A DNA stretch of 64,000 nt from Gymnothorax reevesii (GCA_029721435.1 CM056574.1:76489501-76553500), one strand, 5' to 3'; counted from the stretch's first letter, positions 10,442 through 21,986 are shown. Notes: generated by a model not told the origin, from the sequence alone. Numbers and translations are program-made.

Positions 10442-10483
10442 AACCGTACTGAAACCACCATGGGAGGTGGTCTCAGTACGGTT
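10442..10483. repeat. Short perfect-stem hairpin
   Basis: AACCGTACTGAAACCACC pairs with GGTGGTCTCAGTACGGTT across a short ATGGGA loop, with a single mismatched/bulged position. Such subterminal hairpins occur near ends of hAT-type fish repeats; no full element could be bounded. Confidence 0.55.
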
Positions 10484-12106
10484 CGCATAAGCTATGTCTT
10501 GTGAACACAAAGCGCGTCTGGTTCACTTCGCCTTTTGGCACCGTATTGTTACCTTCAGTGTTGGCGCCCTATACATACATCCTGTCCGATCGCTGCCCTA
10601 TCGGTGCTCTGCATGCGCAATGATAGTACTGCACATGCGCATAGAATTCTTGCTCGATTTGTACCACACATGCGGAAACATTTTACTTGACAGCAGCCAG
10701 GGACCTTTTTTTTTAACCTTAACAACAAAATAGTAGACAAATTTATAAGGATATTTTTATTTAATTAATTTATTTATTTAATTTTTACTTTAATTCATAA
10801 TAGTATACAAATTCAATACAACAGAAGGACCTTTTAGAAAAATAATATTTTATTTCATGGTTCTTTATGTATAGATTTGTTATTTGAATAGGTGTATTGC
10901 CACATATTGCACAAAATCGTCAATGTTCATCACTCCCGGCACTAGTCATGGCAAAATATGGAAATTATCGCATGAAATCTTATGGAAGTGTTTGACATTA
11001 TGGGTACCTTGACAAGAATTTGCGTATACATAATTCATTTTTCCGACCGTAATGTAAACCCTGTGGGCCAAAATAGCACATTAACGAAACCCCTCCTTTG
11101 TCAATATGAATATGTGATGATATGTGTCCCTTAACAGACATTCTGCACATTGACAGTGCATTTCCCACATCCCGCTCTCTTGCTCTTTGGGCACCCGGTG
11201 GAGGTTTTATTTGTCGCCACTGTGATCTGAAAAACAACGTCATGTTATCCCTTCCAGCTTAAAATGGACAAGAAATGGAGACTCATGGATGCTACGAAAA
11301 TAAATGGTTTTTATATAGGGAGAGGTCGATTCCCCCCCCCTCCTAATGAGGGATACAGATATCCTGAATGCCTGAGTTTAAAATAGGCTATTAATTTATC
11401 TTTGTCTATATTTTCAATAGGGTCGCGCACAACGCAAAAAAAAAAAAAAAAGGTCAATAACTGGAAAACGTTAATATTTTATGAAGACATTTTAGTCACA
11501 AAACTACAACAGTTAAAATTTCGGCTACCCTGTGCCGTTTTAAGTGATGTATTGCATGCGGCAGTTGAACTGTATTTCCTATTTTGATTATTAAATTTTG
11601 CTATTAATTCAGAGTTTACATGCTTGCCAATTCCCACGGATTATATTCCAACATATCCAACTGAGGCAGTCATCAGAAACTAGCGTCGCTTCATATAACG
11701 CAACTGAAAGGCATCTCATGTCGCTAAAAACATATGTCCTCGTTACATCTGTCCTCTCTCCTGTTTCCTCCAAGCATCCTCGGTGGGAGGGACTAAGACG
11801 CAAGGGTAGGACACAAGTGAGGGGAACTAGGATGCAATTTAAATGATTTGAGACGCAGCCTCTGTCTCTTTCGCTTATTCAGCACTTGAATCGCCAATCC
11901 AACCGGTGAAGGGTTTTATGCATGCGTGGAATACATCGGTCTGTGTCGCAAATATGAGTTAATCGATGATCATGCACAGAAAGTTTCTGCTTGCGCTGAA
12001 CCGATCGGGCAGGAGCTACGGACAGGGCACTGACAAAAAGCATGGCAGCAAACATTTTGTTCCAAGTAAAAACTACTCAGTGCAGTAGAGGTCTGAGAGC
12101 TCTAGA
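10484..12106. other. Unassigned; low-complexity patches only
   Basis: Short ORFs with no recognisable domain, a T/A-rich tract at 10745-10800, a C-run at 11331-11342 and an A-run at 11436-11451. No gene or RNA supported. Confidence 0.45.
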
Positions 12107-12312
12107 GGAACTACAGTATGAACAGAAAGAGGACTGGGGCCCTATCAGAGCTGAAGTGGACCTGAAAGAGAAACCTAGTCCTCTTTGAAATAAACTCACA
12201 AAATGAACACAGAAAGAACGGAGTTCATTTTCTGTTGGTCCTCTTTTTGGTTCACTTTTAGAGGACTGAGTTTGTTTCTTCTAAAAGGGACTATGTGTGA
12301 AAACACCCTCAG
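12107..12312. repeat. hAT-like MITE end with subterminal AGTCCTCT repeats
   Basis: Repeated AGAGGACT / AGTCCTCT and GTTCACTTTTAG motifs lead to a terminal AGGGACTATGTGTGAAAACACCCTCAG-like end (about 12286-12312; motif quoted in part). The internal inverted repeat AACACAGAAAGAACGGAGTT / TTCATTTTCTG is imperfect. I infer one end of a non-autonomous hAT-type element; the opposite end is not defined. Confidence 0.4.
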
Positions 12313-12478
12313 ACTGTGCCTGGATGTCAAGGGGGATGGTGGTGGACTGATTATTAGCGTATCATTCTTTTCCATCAATAATAATCATGAGCCAGTGAAT
12401 GAGCTGATCTCCCTTTGTTTTCAGTACAAGTGACAGGAATCAAATCATCCCAACACTTTACAGGTCAGGCTAAATTAA

Positions 12479-14464
12479 AGCTGCAGTCGGTAAGTTTTAG
12501 GAAAGTAAGTTTTTGTCATTTTTGCTAAAACTGTCACTGTGTACAGACAGTATTACATAAAACTAGTACTTTGTAATTAAAAAAGGCTCCTTTAAACCCA
12601 CCTAATGCTCCGACTGCAATTTAAAAGAATCGATCGGACCGACCAAAAAGAACCAATTAGAGCCAGGATGGTGTCTGACAGCCGTCTAACAGTGCACATG
12701 CACGCGCTGCAGACAGCCCCCTCCCTCTTCCTCCTCAGTTCACGCCAGTGCTCAGTCAAGTTCAAATCTCTGAGAGCGTGTTCAGGAGTGTAGAACCATC
12801 AGCGAGGAAAAAAATACCGGTACCTCCATTACTGGCAACAGGACACACGGCTAAGACAAGTAAAAAAAGGAAGCCAGAAGAAAAAAGCACAAAAGAAAGA
12901 ATTTAACAAAACCCAGGACAAAACCAGAGTGAACATCGGAGTGGCTTTTTAGAGGTGGAAGGAACTCCGTGATCTGGAAGGATTAAAAACTGATGCGGGG
13001 TTTGCGAATTTTCTCCTTGACAGGTAGACCCCTGCTTTATTTGTTGGTTCATTTTTGCTCTGCAAATAAGCGAGTTGGCGTCGCTGACATGCTCACCAAA
13101 CTAACCCCAGCCCTAACCAGCATCAATCGAGCATCATCAGTTGAGCTAACGTTAGCTTGTTTCAGATGCTAGGGCTACGGTTACTGGCATTATTTTATTA
13201 AAAAGCAGCAGAAAATATCTTAATGAAGTTACCTGGCAGTCTTATCAGTTGTGTTGTTGTCCTTATAAATATGTGTAACGTTTCTGTGCTCTCACAGCTA
13301 AATGCTGACATACATGATTTACTGGCCATTCAGCTGGATTCACGACAGTTTCTGTGCTCAAAAAAACCGGTAACTTACTGAAATAAGCGTGTGCTGGGTT
13401 TTTAAGGAATACATACTGCTGTAGATTACTTTTCATGTCAACAAGATTTATTTCTGCTCGTTTGTTGGCAGGCGCGTCGTAAGACCTGAAAAATCCGGGG
13501 CTAATATCCCTGCTTTTATTGAAAATAATTGGTCCTGGCTAATTCTAGATGGGTTTCCTTTATTAACATGTTTTCCAATTCAAGAATAATCAAGTGGCAA
13601 TCAAAGAGACGGCTTCTCTCCCTCATGCGATCTAAAAGCGACAAAATAATGGGCCGCATTCAGGACAGAAAAATAATTAAATTATAATGAGGTCTATGCA
13701 CCTGCACTCGGCGACGGCATTTCAGACTAGGAAGTGGTTTCGTCCGCTTACATTATCCAATCGGACAGCTGTCTATTCTTTTTTTTACTACGAATTGAGC
13801 GACCGTGCTGCAAAAACAGGTGTGTGTACTTGTCGCTGAAGAGTTCTGAAATGCTATCACCGAGTGACGGTGCATAGACCTAATTATAATCTAATTATTT
13901 TTATCCCCAACCGCGCAATTAGCACACAGCGGGCAATATAGCATTGTCCGTAGGGACACATAAAATTAAGGCGGCGGGGATATTGCCATGTTAGTGGCAA
14001 ACACTTGTTCGGTACTGAATGTAGCCTATTATTTTGTCGCTTTTAGATCACATGGGGGAGAGAAGCCATGTCTTCAACTGCCACTTGATTATTCTTGAAT
14101 TGGAAAATGTGTGAATGTAGGAAAACCATCTAGAATGAGCCAGGACTGAGTATTTTCAATAAAAGGAGGGATATTAGCCCCAGAATTTCCAGGTCTAACG
14201 GCACGCCTGTTTGTTGGCCAGCAGTGTTGACTGTTTGCAACAGCAATGTCTAGCCTCGGCAACTTGGCCGCTTTCATAATGTGAACGTGCAAAATCTCTC
14301 CGTAGTTGCATGCATAACAGCTCGCCTGCCTTCGCATGCACGGCAGCCTTCTGTGGGAGGGTCTTAAGAGTGTAGTGGAGAGGGAGGGAGAGGGATCTGA
14401 AAGTTGCTTTTTTTCACATTTTTGTGCAAAGTCCTCTCTCTCCTCAAAGTTACCAGCTGCAGCT
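12479..14464. mobile_element. Kolobok-like non-autonomous element with TTAA target duplication
   Basis: 1,986 bp bounded by inverted AGCTGCAGTCGGTAAGTTT and the complement of AAAGTTACCAGCTGCAGCT, flanked on both sides by TTAA (12475-12478 and 14465-14468). A TTAA duplication is known for Kolobok and piggyBac; the ends are not CCC-type, so Kolobok is the better guess. No transposase frame is present. The centre contains a large foldback (13469-14209). Confidence 0.75.
13469..14209. repeat. Nested foldback inside the 12.5-14.5 kb element
   Basis: Outer arms of about 195 bp (13469-13665 and 14019-14209) are complementary over long blocks such as GGGGCTAATATCCCT, TTTTCCAATTCAAGAATAAT and CTAAAAGCGACAAAATAAT. 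Inside, a second pair (about 13668-13740 and 13850-13920) repeats AGGTCTATGCACC and the CACTCGG region in inverted orientation. A diverged copy of the outer arm lies at 41208-41300. No protein is encoded. Confidence 0.8.
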
Positions 14465-14564
14465 TTAAGCAAATATTCAATTTGACGAAACGGGGAGCAC
14501 CTAGTTAATTGATACATAGGACTGCCTGCTGTTAGTTAGCTTAAGTTAACCAAGTTAAGTTAAT

Positions 14565-14713
14565 AGCTGCAGTATGTGGTTTTGCATTGTCCTGCTGAAA
14601 TACACAAGCTCTTCTCTGAAATAGATGTCGTCTGGAGGGGAGCATATGTTGCTCTTAACCCTTTTATACCTTTCAGCATTCATGGTTCTTTTTAAAACAG
14701 TGGTTCCCAAGGA
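14565..14713 (-). mobile_element. Tc1-like copy Tc1-5, distal (3') fragment
   Basis: Complement matches the later part of the Tc1 transposase gene, including the stretch around the AGCAACATATGCTCCCCTCC block and the second catalytic Asp region (FSRTMQNHILQ frame of QQDNAKPH-type sequence). It is separated from the rest of Tc1-5 (16021-16615) by a 1.3 kb insertion. The last third of the element, including the catalytic Glu and the 3' repeat, is missing beyond 14565. Confidence 0.8.
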
Positions 14714-16020
14714 CCCCTTGTCCGGCAGGTCCGGCAGCGTTGCTTTTGCACTCCTAATCCATTTAAGGCTCAATGTGCTGTGATCCTGTTATTTGCTCAT
14801 GTTCTGTTCTGCATTGCCCATGTTCATGCCTTGCATTTCTGACTGATCTGTTTCTGAATTATTGCTCATGTCTGACCATTCTTAGGATTGTGTATTGTGT
14901 ATTGATAATTTGGATTTTCATGTTTTATTATTTTTCATGTTCATAGTATTCATAGCCATGTTTCCTTTTCCATGCATTGCACTTTGTCTCCCCTGCCTTG
15001 TCATGTGTGTATCTTTGCTCACGGTCCCTTGTCTTGCGTGCCACTCATTCGGGTGATTTATTGGTTTCTGGGTTTCAACCTTCTTTCATTATCCCGTGTT
15101 CTTCCTTCCTCTTACTTTACTATCTTACTAACACATACTAACAGATTATTGTTTTCGCGAATTACTAACCCACACTAACTTTGTATATTTTGACTAACTT
15201 ACTAACAAGCACTCGGGATTGTATAGCTGCACTTACTAATTGACTAATGATCTCTCAGCAGTCGCCCTATTCTAGTCTCTGCCTCCTTGCCTATCCCTAA
15301 TTATCTCTGCTGCAGTTTTCTGTGGATCTCCACTTATACTTTATGCTTTCCTTTTCTTTAAACTATACACTTTAGTACTCCTTGACCGGAGCTGTTCTGT
15401 TCATAGGTTTGTCTTGTGATCCCTGTCTGCGTTTTGGCTTCAGCCAAATTCATGTAATTAGTTTATTCCTCATGTGTCTCTGCCTGATCATTGTTACCAT
15501 TGATTGCACCTGTTCTCGCTGGTCATGTGTTCACCCCGGATGTGTATATAAGATGTCTGTTTGGTTCACTTTCTTGTCAGATCGTTCTTCCTTGTCTCCT
15601 GTGCTACGTTTTATCGCCTTGATTCATTGTGATTTATCTTTCTGACTGGACCGTCCTTGATATCGAGCTTTGTCTATTCCCTGTACTTTTGCCGCATTCT
15701 TGTTTTTTGACCTCTTTTGTCTGACTACGATTTTTGTGATTGGTGCCCTGTGTATGAATCTGGATTTCGCCCCTTAGACTCTGATTTTGGATTGTGGACT
15801 TTGTACTGTTGCCAGCTCTGTTGGGGGTTTCCCCCTTCAGAAATAAAGCCTCCTTTTTGCATTTTACTGGTGTTTGCTCTTGGTTCATTTCGTAAAACCT
15901 CACACAATGCACCTTCATGAACACCCTGTTCATGTAGATCTTTTTCAACCAATCAGCATGAAGCCCTTAAATGGATCAGGTGTGAAAGTGTCACAGGTTT
16001 GTCACAGGTTTGCTTTCAGG
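14714..16020. mobile_element. 1.3 kb insertion inside Tc1-5, LTR-like interior
   Basis: The interior looks like a promoter plus polyadenylation unit on the plus strand: TGTGTATATAAGATGTCTG near 15540, a C/T-rich leader, and AATAAA at about 15842, an arrangement typical of retroelement LTRs. Near both ends, however, lies an inverted pair: AATCCATTTAAGGC (about 14757) and GCCCTTAAATGGAT (about 15963). I cannot define TG...CA ends or a target duplication, so it could be a solo LTR or an inverted-repeat element. ORFs of 60-100 codons here have no known domain. Confidence 0.45.
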
Positions 16021-16595
16021 TGTGAAAGCAAGTGTCACACACCATATGCACCAATGCATCCCCATACCATCAGAGATGCTGGCATTTGAACTGAACACAG
16101 ATAACAGGAGGGGTTGTTTTTCTCCTCTTTAGCCCGGAGGACACAACACCCATGATTTTCAGCAAGAATGTCAAATTTAGACTCATCTCACCACAGGGCA
16201 CTTTGCTACAGACAACTTTAATGAGCCTTGGCCCAAAGAACTCTGCAGCGCTTCTGGACCATGCTCAACAATGGCTTCCTTTTGGCATGATAGAGTTTTA
16301 GGTGGCATCTGTGGGTGGCACAGCAGACTGTGTTTACAGACAGTAGTTTCTTGTATTCCTGGGCCCATTCAGCAATGTCAATGACAAAATCATGCTGGTG
16401 AGTGATGTAGCAGCCTCTGAGGGCCCGAAGATCACAGGCATCCAGTAGAGGTCTTCGGCCTTGTCCCTTACGCACATTTTTCCAGATTTTTCCAGTTTCT
16501 CTGAATCTTTTGATGATGATATTCACTGTCGATGATGAGACCTTCAAAGCCTTTGCAAATTCCCCTTGATGAACATTGTTTTTAAAGTATTCCAC
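16021..16595 (-). pseudogene. Tc1 transposase remnant (DNA-binding domain and first catalytic block)
   Basis: The 125-codon open part (16218-16595) reads MEYFKNNVHQGEFAKALKV, a helix-turn-helix (SSSTVNIIIKRFRETGKIW), the basic GQGRRP linker, and a second helix-turn-helix ending at KPLLSMVQKR. After a frameshift the first catalytic Asp block follows as [15 protein letters not shown], preceded directly by a TGA stop. The rest of the catalytic domain is cut by the 14714-16020 insertion. Confidence 0.85.
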
Positions 16596-16615
16596 AATTT
16601 TTTTTTTCCACAGGC
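16021..16615 (-). mobile_element. Tc1-like copy Tc1-5, proximal (5') part
   Basis: Minus-strand Tc1 of the Tc1-1/2/8 family. It carries the DNA-binding domain and the start of the catalytic domain. The 5' inverted repeat is absent; the sequence changes from Tc1 to BEL/Pao integrase at about 16615-16625. It therefore truncates the downstream end of the BEL/Pao element. Confidence 0.85.
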
Positions 16616-16621
16616 CTTCAC

Positions 16622-17690
16622 AGCTTCACAGTGCCTCTCTCAGCTCTTTCTATGCTCCCACAAGGTTTGCTCCATCATCTGAATGAATACTGGCCACTTG
16701 CCCTCATCGACTGATCAACCTTTGTAAGGCGTGCATCGGTATTCAAGGATGGAGCCACTTCTAAATGAATGGCTCTGCTTGCAAGACAGGTAAAGATGAC
16801 GCTTGCAGAGACTTCGACCTCTCCTTACTTCCAAAGGACCAAAGTAATATACTCTAACATCTGTAAAGAGTAGGAGATCAGAAAGAAGCCTTTCTTGTGG
16901 TAGGTCTGCCATTTTTTGTTCACCCACCCTTCCCTTATATTGCCTGCAGAAGCAGCACTGCGATATGATTTTCCGCACAGCTGAATTGGAATTTATAATC
17001 CAGAACTTTTTGCGCAGCTTTGTCAGTGTATGATTTCTTCCACTGTGACCCACCTGTTGGTAAACATGCCTCAATATGAGTTTGGAGATGTATTCATCTT
17101 TTGATAAAATGAGAGGATGCTTGATTGCTTTGGGCAACGCTGCCTAACTCAATCGTCCTTCAACTCTCAGAAATCCGTCCTCCAGCTGTGGATCCAGTTT
17201 GTAGATAGAGCTGTCTCTGGACACAGATTTTCCAGTTGATAGAGCAGCAATTTTTTCCTTAAACCTCTTCTGTTGACTGTAAGCGAATAATAGCCATTTC
17301 AGCTTCTAAGAGATCCTCAACTGACAGCCTCTGACTTCCCATGGCTCTTTTAGCCCTCTCCATCTCTAGTGACTCATCAAGGAATGATCCACCCGCATCC
17401 TTTCGGTGAAGCTCAAGAGCATGTTATTCCTTTCTCCTTTGTTTCAACTGTAGAAGAATCATCTTCCATTTGAGAAGCCATGCAGCTGCCACTTCAAGTC
17501 TTCTCCAGTCTAAAAAGTGTGATATGAGCTGATAGGTAGCATTAGGAGAGTCCTGTATATTGATGGCATTCACTATAGCATCCCTTTTGACCTCCAAATC
17601 ATCTGCAATTGTGGCTTCTGTGAAGTCTAAAGGCCAGTCCCTTTCTGGCTCAAGGAGAAACTTTGAACCCTCAATCCATCTACCACCACT
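16622..17690 (-). pseudogene. BEL/Pao integrase and preceding linker, truncated
   Basis: The open part at 16715-17137 holds the zinc-binding His-His-Cys-Cys domain (HVYQQVGHSGR..., CCFCRQYKG) and the start of the catalytic core. The first catalytic acid position reads VYYFGPLEV, i.e. Tyr where an Asp is normally found. After a gap the second acid block is visible as SDDGANLVGA (about 16650-16680), with a stop immediately after. The upstream linker (17140-17690) has frameshifts. The core ends where Tc1-5 begins, so the third acid is absent. Confidence 0.85.
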
Positions 17691-18460
17691 CAGCAGGTCA
17701 CCAACCTTCATACCTCTGGAGGCGTAGTCAGCAGGGTAATCTTTGGTATTGATGTGCCTCCACTATAATGTGTCAGTCTCATCTTTGATGGTTGACACCC
17801 TGTTTGCCACAAATGTGAGGAAGCGCCTGTTCTCATTTTTTCTGCATTTGAGCACTTCAGTACTGTCTGTCCAGAAAGCTGACTGATCTAGTGGCAGCTT
17901 CAACTCTGCTCTCAATAATTGAGCTTCACGCACGGCCCGAACAGTAGCTGCAAGCTCCAAACGGGGTTATTAGCTTTAGAGGGGTGACTCTTGCCTTACC
18001 AAACATAAAAGAAACATGGTCACTGCTCTTGCTGTTTTCAATCGTAAGGTAGGTGATAGTGCCAAATCTTGACTAGCATCAGAAAAATGATGCAGCTGCG
18101 CCTTGATGGGCTGTCCAAAATCCTTAATGCATCTCTCAACTTTGAAAAATGTCAACCCTTTCAGGTCTTCCAGCCATCTTGTCCACCAACGGCCAATGTC
18201 TGCAGGTATGTTGTTGTCCCATCCACACTGCCTCTGACAGAGCTCTTGCAATGTGACCTTTGCTGGCCATGTTAGTGGCGCAAGGAAACCCAGGGGATCA
18301 TACACCAAACAGATTATGGACAACATTCCTCTTTGGCTCTGTGGTTATTCTTTCACCATCACTTTGAATTTAAATGTGTCTGACTCCACACCCCATTGCA
18401 GTCCAAGAGCTCTTTCAACTGGAAGCTCTTCTCTGTCCAGATCTAGTTCTTTCCAGTCCT
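17424..18460 (-). pseudogene. BEL/Pao RT connection and RNase H region
   Basis: From the insertion edge at 18460 the minus strand reads [20 protein letters not shown], then MLSIICLVYDPLGFLAPLTW (18326 downwards), the FSDAS block with the first RNase H acid, then after a frameshift MELAATVRAVREAQLLRAEL and AFWTDSTEVLK (second and third RNase H blocks), and the DYPADYASRGM end. RNase H removes the RNA template during reverse transcription. Stops at TDTL and frameshifts near 17960 break it. Confidence 0.88.
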
Positions 18461-18463
18461 CAG

Positions 18464-20465
18464 TGTAAGGCCAAGGCCCACCAAAATGGCTGCCAACCAC
18501 AAAGACCAGCCATTTTAACTACATTTCCCAGAATTCCAAAAGCATTATCTCTAATGCAATAAAACCTATGACGTCAAACCCCTTTAAAAAGTCAAGCAAC
18601 CCATTGTTCTCTCTCTCTGGACTTCTGCCACGTCAAGGGTAAAAGGGAATCAGGGGTGCACTTCTATCTGACTGAAAAGTTTCCTTGGAATAGAACAAAA
18701 AAGTTTTTCGGACCTCTCCAGTTGGCCACGGTAGAGTTAAAGATTAACTACGTTCTGTTCCATAATTACTTTTCTTGCCTATAGGAGCATTTATTCAAGA
18801 ACCGGTAAGAGAATTCACACTGGGAGACAACAGTGGAATTTGTTTCAACATCTTTAACTTTTGGAAGAAACGAAGAGGCGACCAGCCTCCCTTTTGCTAT
18901 TTTTCCTGATCAACAAGTCGACAAACTTTCTGCATTTCTGTTGTGCATCATTGTGCCTTGAAAAGCAGACACCGTTTCCTGTCCGCTGATGAGCTCTGGA
19001 AACAAAGGGTCCAACGCCCGAAGCCTTCACTCGGACACAGTCACTGACACTGGAAGAACTGGATCACTCACTTGGTAGTGATCCCAAGTAAGGCAATTTG
19101 CATCTGGGCATATTTTGCTAGAATATAAAACACGCAATTCTATGCTAATTGTTGATGTTTGAATGTAAAAATTACTGTATACTTTGAGCTGTGTTTTTCT
19201 TTGCTTGCTGTTTTAATGTACTGAATCTTTTAATGTACTGGATCTTACTGTTGTACTGGTTGAAAACTTTGGTATGTAAGAGAATTTGTCTGGAAATCGC
19301 AGATATTGCTCCATTGCTGAGCTGTTAAATATCCGATCTTTGAGTGAGTTCGTTTAACCTGCGGATTGTTTGTTTTACATTTTTGAGGTGCTCTTTGTAA
19401 ATCATTGGAGCTCTTGAGAGTGAGAACTGAATTGGGGCGTTTTGGCTTGTCTGGTTGATTGTTCAGCCTGCTGCGGCTTGCCACTCAATCTCATTAGACT
19501 TTGCCTGCACCTTCTTTTTGGCTCTTTTCTTTTCCTCATCCCTTCTCACTCTCTACCTATTCTCATAATTTTTTTTTTCCAGCCAATGTCTGTATACTAT
19601 GCATTGCTTACTGAGTAGGAAACACTGACTCTGGCCTAACTCGTGCAGGAGTCTTTTTCTAATTCTCCCGCCTTTGCCATCCAGTTCTTTGTTCCCCCTC
19701 TCATTTCCTCTACTCTCAAGCACACGTGGTTCTCAGACTGCCACATCATCAGTCCGCCATTTTAGATCAGAGTCCGACCACTTAGATCAGAGTCCCCCAT
19801 TTTAGATCTGAGTCCGCCCTCTTGGATCCAAGCCTTCCATTTTATATCTGAGTCCAAGCTGCCATTTCAACCCCTCCCTTTCGGGTACTCAGACTTACTC
19901 ACATACGCACGCACACACACACACACAAACACACACACTCACACATCCTACCTTTAGTCTATTTGTATATGCTGTTTCATGATATAACCGCTATTTAATC
20001 CTTATTGTTTTATTCAAGTAGTTTTGATTGCCTGTCCATTGCTACTAAAACATAATAAACCTTTTTGTATATTTTCAACAAGTGCTTCTGGTTGTCTGAA
20101 TATTGCCTGAATATTATCTTGAATCTAACCTCTGCCAGGTCAAAAGCTCTCCTTTCCTTCAGTGTGTGGCTATATTATTGATACTGGATGTTGATGGTAA
20201 TTATATTGCTTTTCAATTTTAGCATTGATAATTAAGCCAGTTTTCCCATTTTTGTTGAATGGTGTAATCATTCATTTTTAACATAAATTGTGATTATAGT
20301 GATTTGGAATTAATGGTGATGGTGAAACATCAATGAGACTTAGTCATTTCAATTTCTATCAATTTCCGTTTACTAGAAGGGTGGTGCCCCAAGGAACTTT
20401 AATTTATAAGTTAATAATTACATTTAATAGCCACTGTAATGCCCTTTTAAGCTGTTGCACCAACA
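18464..20465. mobile_element. 2.0 kb LTR-type insertion with TCAG target duplication
   Basis: The element starts TGTAAGGCCAAGG and ends GCACCAACA (TG...CA), with TCAG duplicated on both sides (18460-18463, 20466-20469). Removing it restores the continuity of the BEL/Pao reading frame, so the boundaries are firm. It contains a TATA-like CCTTTAAAAAGTC (about 18580), AATAAA at 20054-20059, an imperfect about 28 bp tandem repeat (19756-19862, CCATTTTAGATCAGAGTCC units) and a CA run (19908-19945). No coding domain was recognised. It may be a long solo LTR or a non-autonomous LTR element. Confidence 0.75.
19756..19945. repeat. Imperfect 28 bp tandem repeat and CA microsatellite
   Basis: Four to five copies of a unit like CCATTTTAGATCAGAGTCCG, diverged at several bases, are followed after 50 bp by a CA-rich run with AAACACAC interruptions. 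Both lie inside the 2.0 kb LTR-type insertion. Confidence 0.75.
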
Positions 20466-20469
20466 TCAG

Positions 20470-21493
20470 CTGTGTGCCCCTCCTCAATGGTTTGCAGTAC
20501 TGCTTAGCTATTACTGATCCATTTTGTCAGTCTAAAGCCTCCCTTTAGGCAGATTTCAGTGAGCCCTTGAACTATGGCAACTGCATCATCTTCTGAGGGC
20601 AAGCTTTTCAAACAGTTGTCAACATAAAAATTTCTTCTCACTATTTCCACAACCTCTGGTGAGAAGTGAGCATGATTGTCCTCTGCAGTTTTCCTGAGTG
20701 TGTAACTAGCACAACTTGGGGAAGAAACGGCCCCAAGTGAACTGTCATTCGATATTCCAGTACCTCTTGGCTCACATTACCCCCAGGCCACCACTAGAAG
20801 CGAAGGAAGTCCTTGTCTTCTTCAGCCACTTTCACCTAGTAAAACATAGACTGACTGTCTCCCATAAATGCCACTGGTTTCTGTCTGAATCTGGTGAGGA
20901 CTCCGAACACCACACTAGTGAGGTTTGGGCCTTGTAGGAGCTGGCTGTTGAGTGAGGTTCTCTTAAACTCAGCTGAACAGTCAAACACAGCAAGCAATTT
21001 ACCCTTTCTACGCTGACGTACACCATGGTGGGAAATATACCAAAGCTTTCCGTTTTCACCATCCAACTGATGTTGAGGCACCCATTTCTGCGAAGCCCTT
21101 CTTAATAACATCAGTGAAGAAACTGGTGTATTCCTTGTAAAATAGTACTTTTGTACATCTTTTCTGAATTTGTTCTTTAATCCCAGCAACCTTTGCTTAA
21201 CCATAGAACGGTTATTTGGAAGTGTGAGCTGGTCCTTTCTGAAGGACATTGTGAGGCTGTAATGTCCATCCTAAAGCTGTGCTGACTCCTCCACAATCAT
21301 TAAGAACCTGATGTCATCTCTCGACATTCCCTTCTCCTCTAAACTTCTTTCACTGAAGTTGTGATTGTACTAACCATTCAGTATTTTCTCCAGCTTACCG
21401 ACAGAAATTCTATTTACAGTAACCACTGAGAACCCCATTCTAGGCTTGCTACTGTCCCCATCTCGAAGCAGAGCATTAACGACCCAACCAAGT
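20470..21493 (-). pseudogene. BEL/Pao reverse transcriptase
   Basis: The minus strand carries palm and finger motifs: VFDCSAEFKRTSLNSQLLQG (first catalytic Asp region), FMGDSQSMFY, MTVHLGAVSSPSCA, and the active-site box reading FYVDNCLKSLPS, where the second Asp of the usual YVDD box is replaced by Asn. Further on, LTKWISNS is followed by a stop and LQTIEEGHTAD up to the 18464-20465 insertion. The upstream part starts LGWVVNALLRDGDSSK at 21493. Frameshifts near 20836 and stops at 21240-21370 break the frame. Confidence 0.9.
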
Positions 21494-21986
21494 TGTTAGG
21501 GATCCTCAGTGAGGATCCTTGATGAGGCATATTCAGGTGCGTATTCAACCTTCTAATAGTAATTTAGTCAGAGTCCCAAATGTATAAAAGAATGATTTAA
21601 TAATGATCAGAACTGAGGCACATGCAAAACAAAGAGTGTGGAGAGCGCTCTCTCTCTCGACTTCCTTGTTGTCACAGTTTATATAGTCTCTAAGTCAAAA
21701 GTCTTGTGATTCGCTGCTCCTTCGCCGTCTGGATCTCAGATGATTTCTCTCCTCCAATCAGTCGTGATCCCACACTTAAGTTTCTATTTCCCCGTAAGTC
21801 TCCCTCTTCGTCTCTCGTTTTCCGAGAACTGGGAGCCGGCTGCGTTTATCAGCTGTTAGTGACCTTGAAGCACTGTGGCTGGAGAGGCTGCACAAGTGTA
21901 CATTTATACTCTTATTACATTCATATTCTGTGATTTGCATTTTGGCAGATTGTGGCAGCTATGCTGAGGAGATAATGTGCTTGACA
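21494..21986 (-). mobile_element. Solo LTR, 493 bp, AAGT target duplication
   Basis: On the minus strand it starts TGTCAAGCACATTATC and ends GATCCCTAACA (TG...CA). AAGT flanks it on both sides (21490-21493, 21987-21990). Removing it joins GPYAVRTA to LGWVVNALL of the BEL/Pao pol frame, which confirms the edges. A TATA box (GACTATATAAACTG, minus strand, about 21676-21691) and a downstream ATTAAA support LTR identity and minus orientation. No internal retroelement sequence remains, as expected after LTR-LTR recombination. It could be Gypsy- or retrovirus-derived. Confidence 0.85.

Noticed and set aside
15382..15948. ORFs of 67-104 codons in the Tc1-5 insertion
   Set aside because: No known domain; the sequence looks like a promoter/polyadenylation unit and ORFs overlap on both strands.
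20384..20402. TGGTGCCCCAAGGAAC as a primer-binding site
   Set aside because: It lies inside the TG...CA-bounded insertion, 65 bp before its end, not directly after a CA terminus, so a PBS role does not fit the boundaries.
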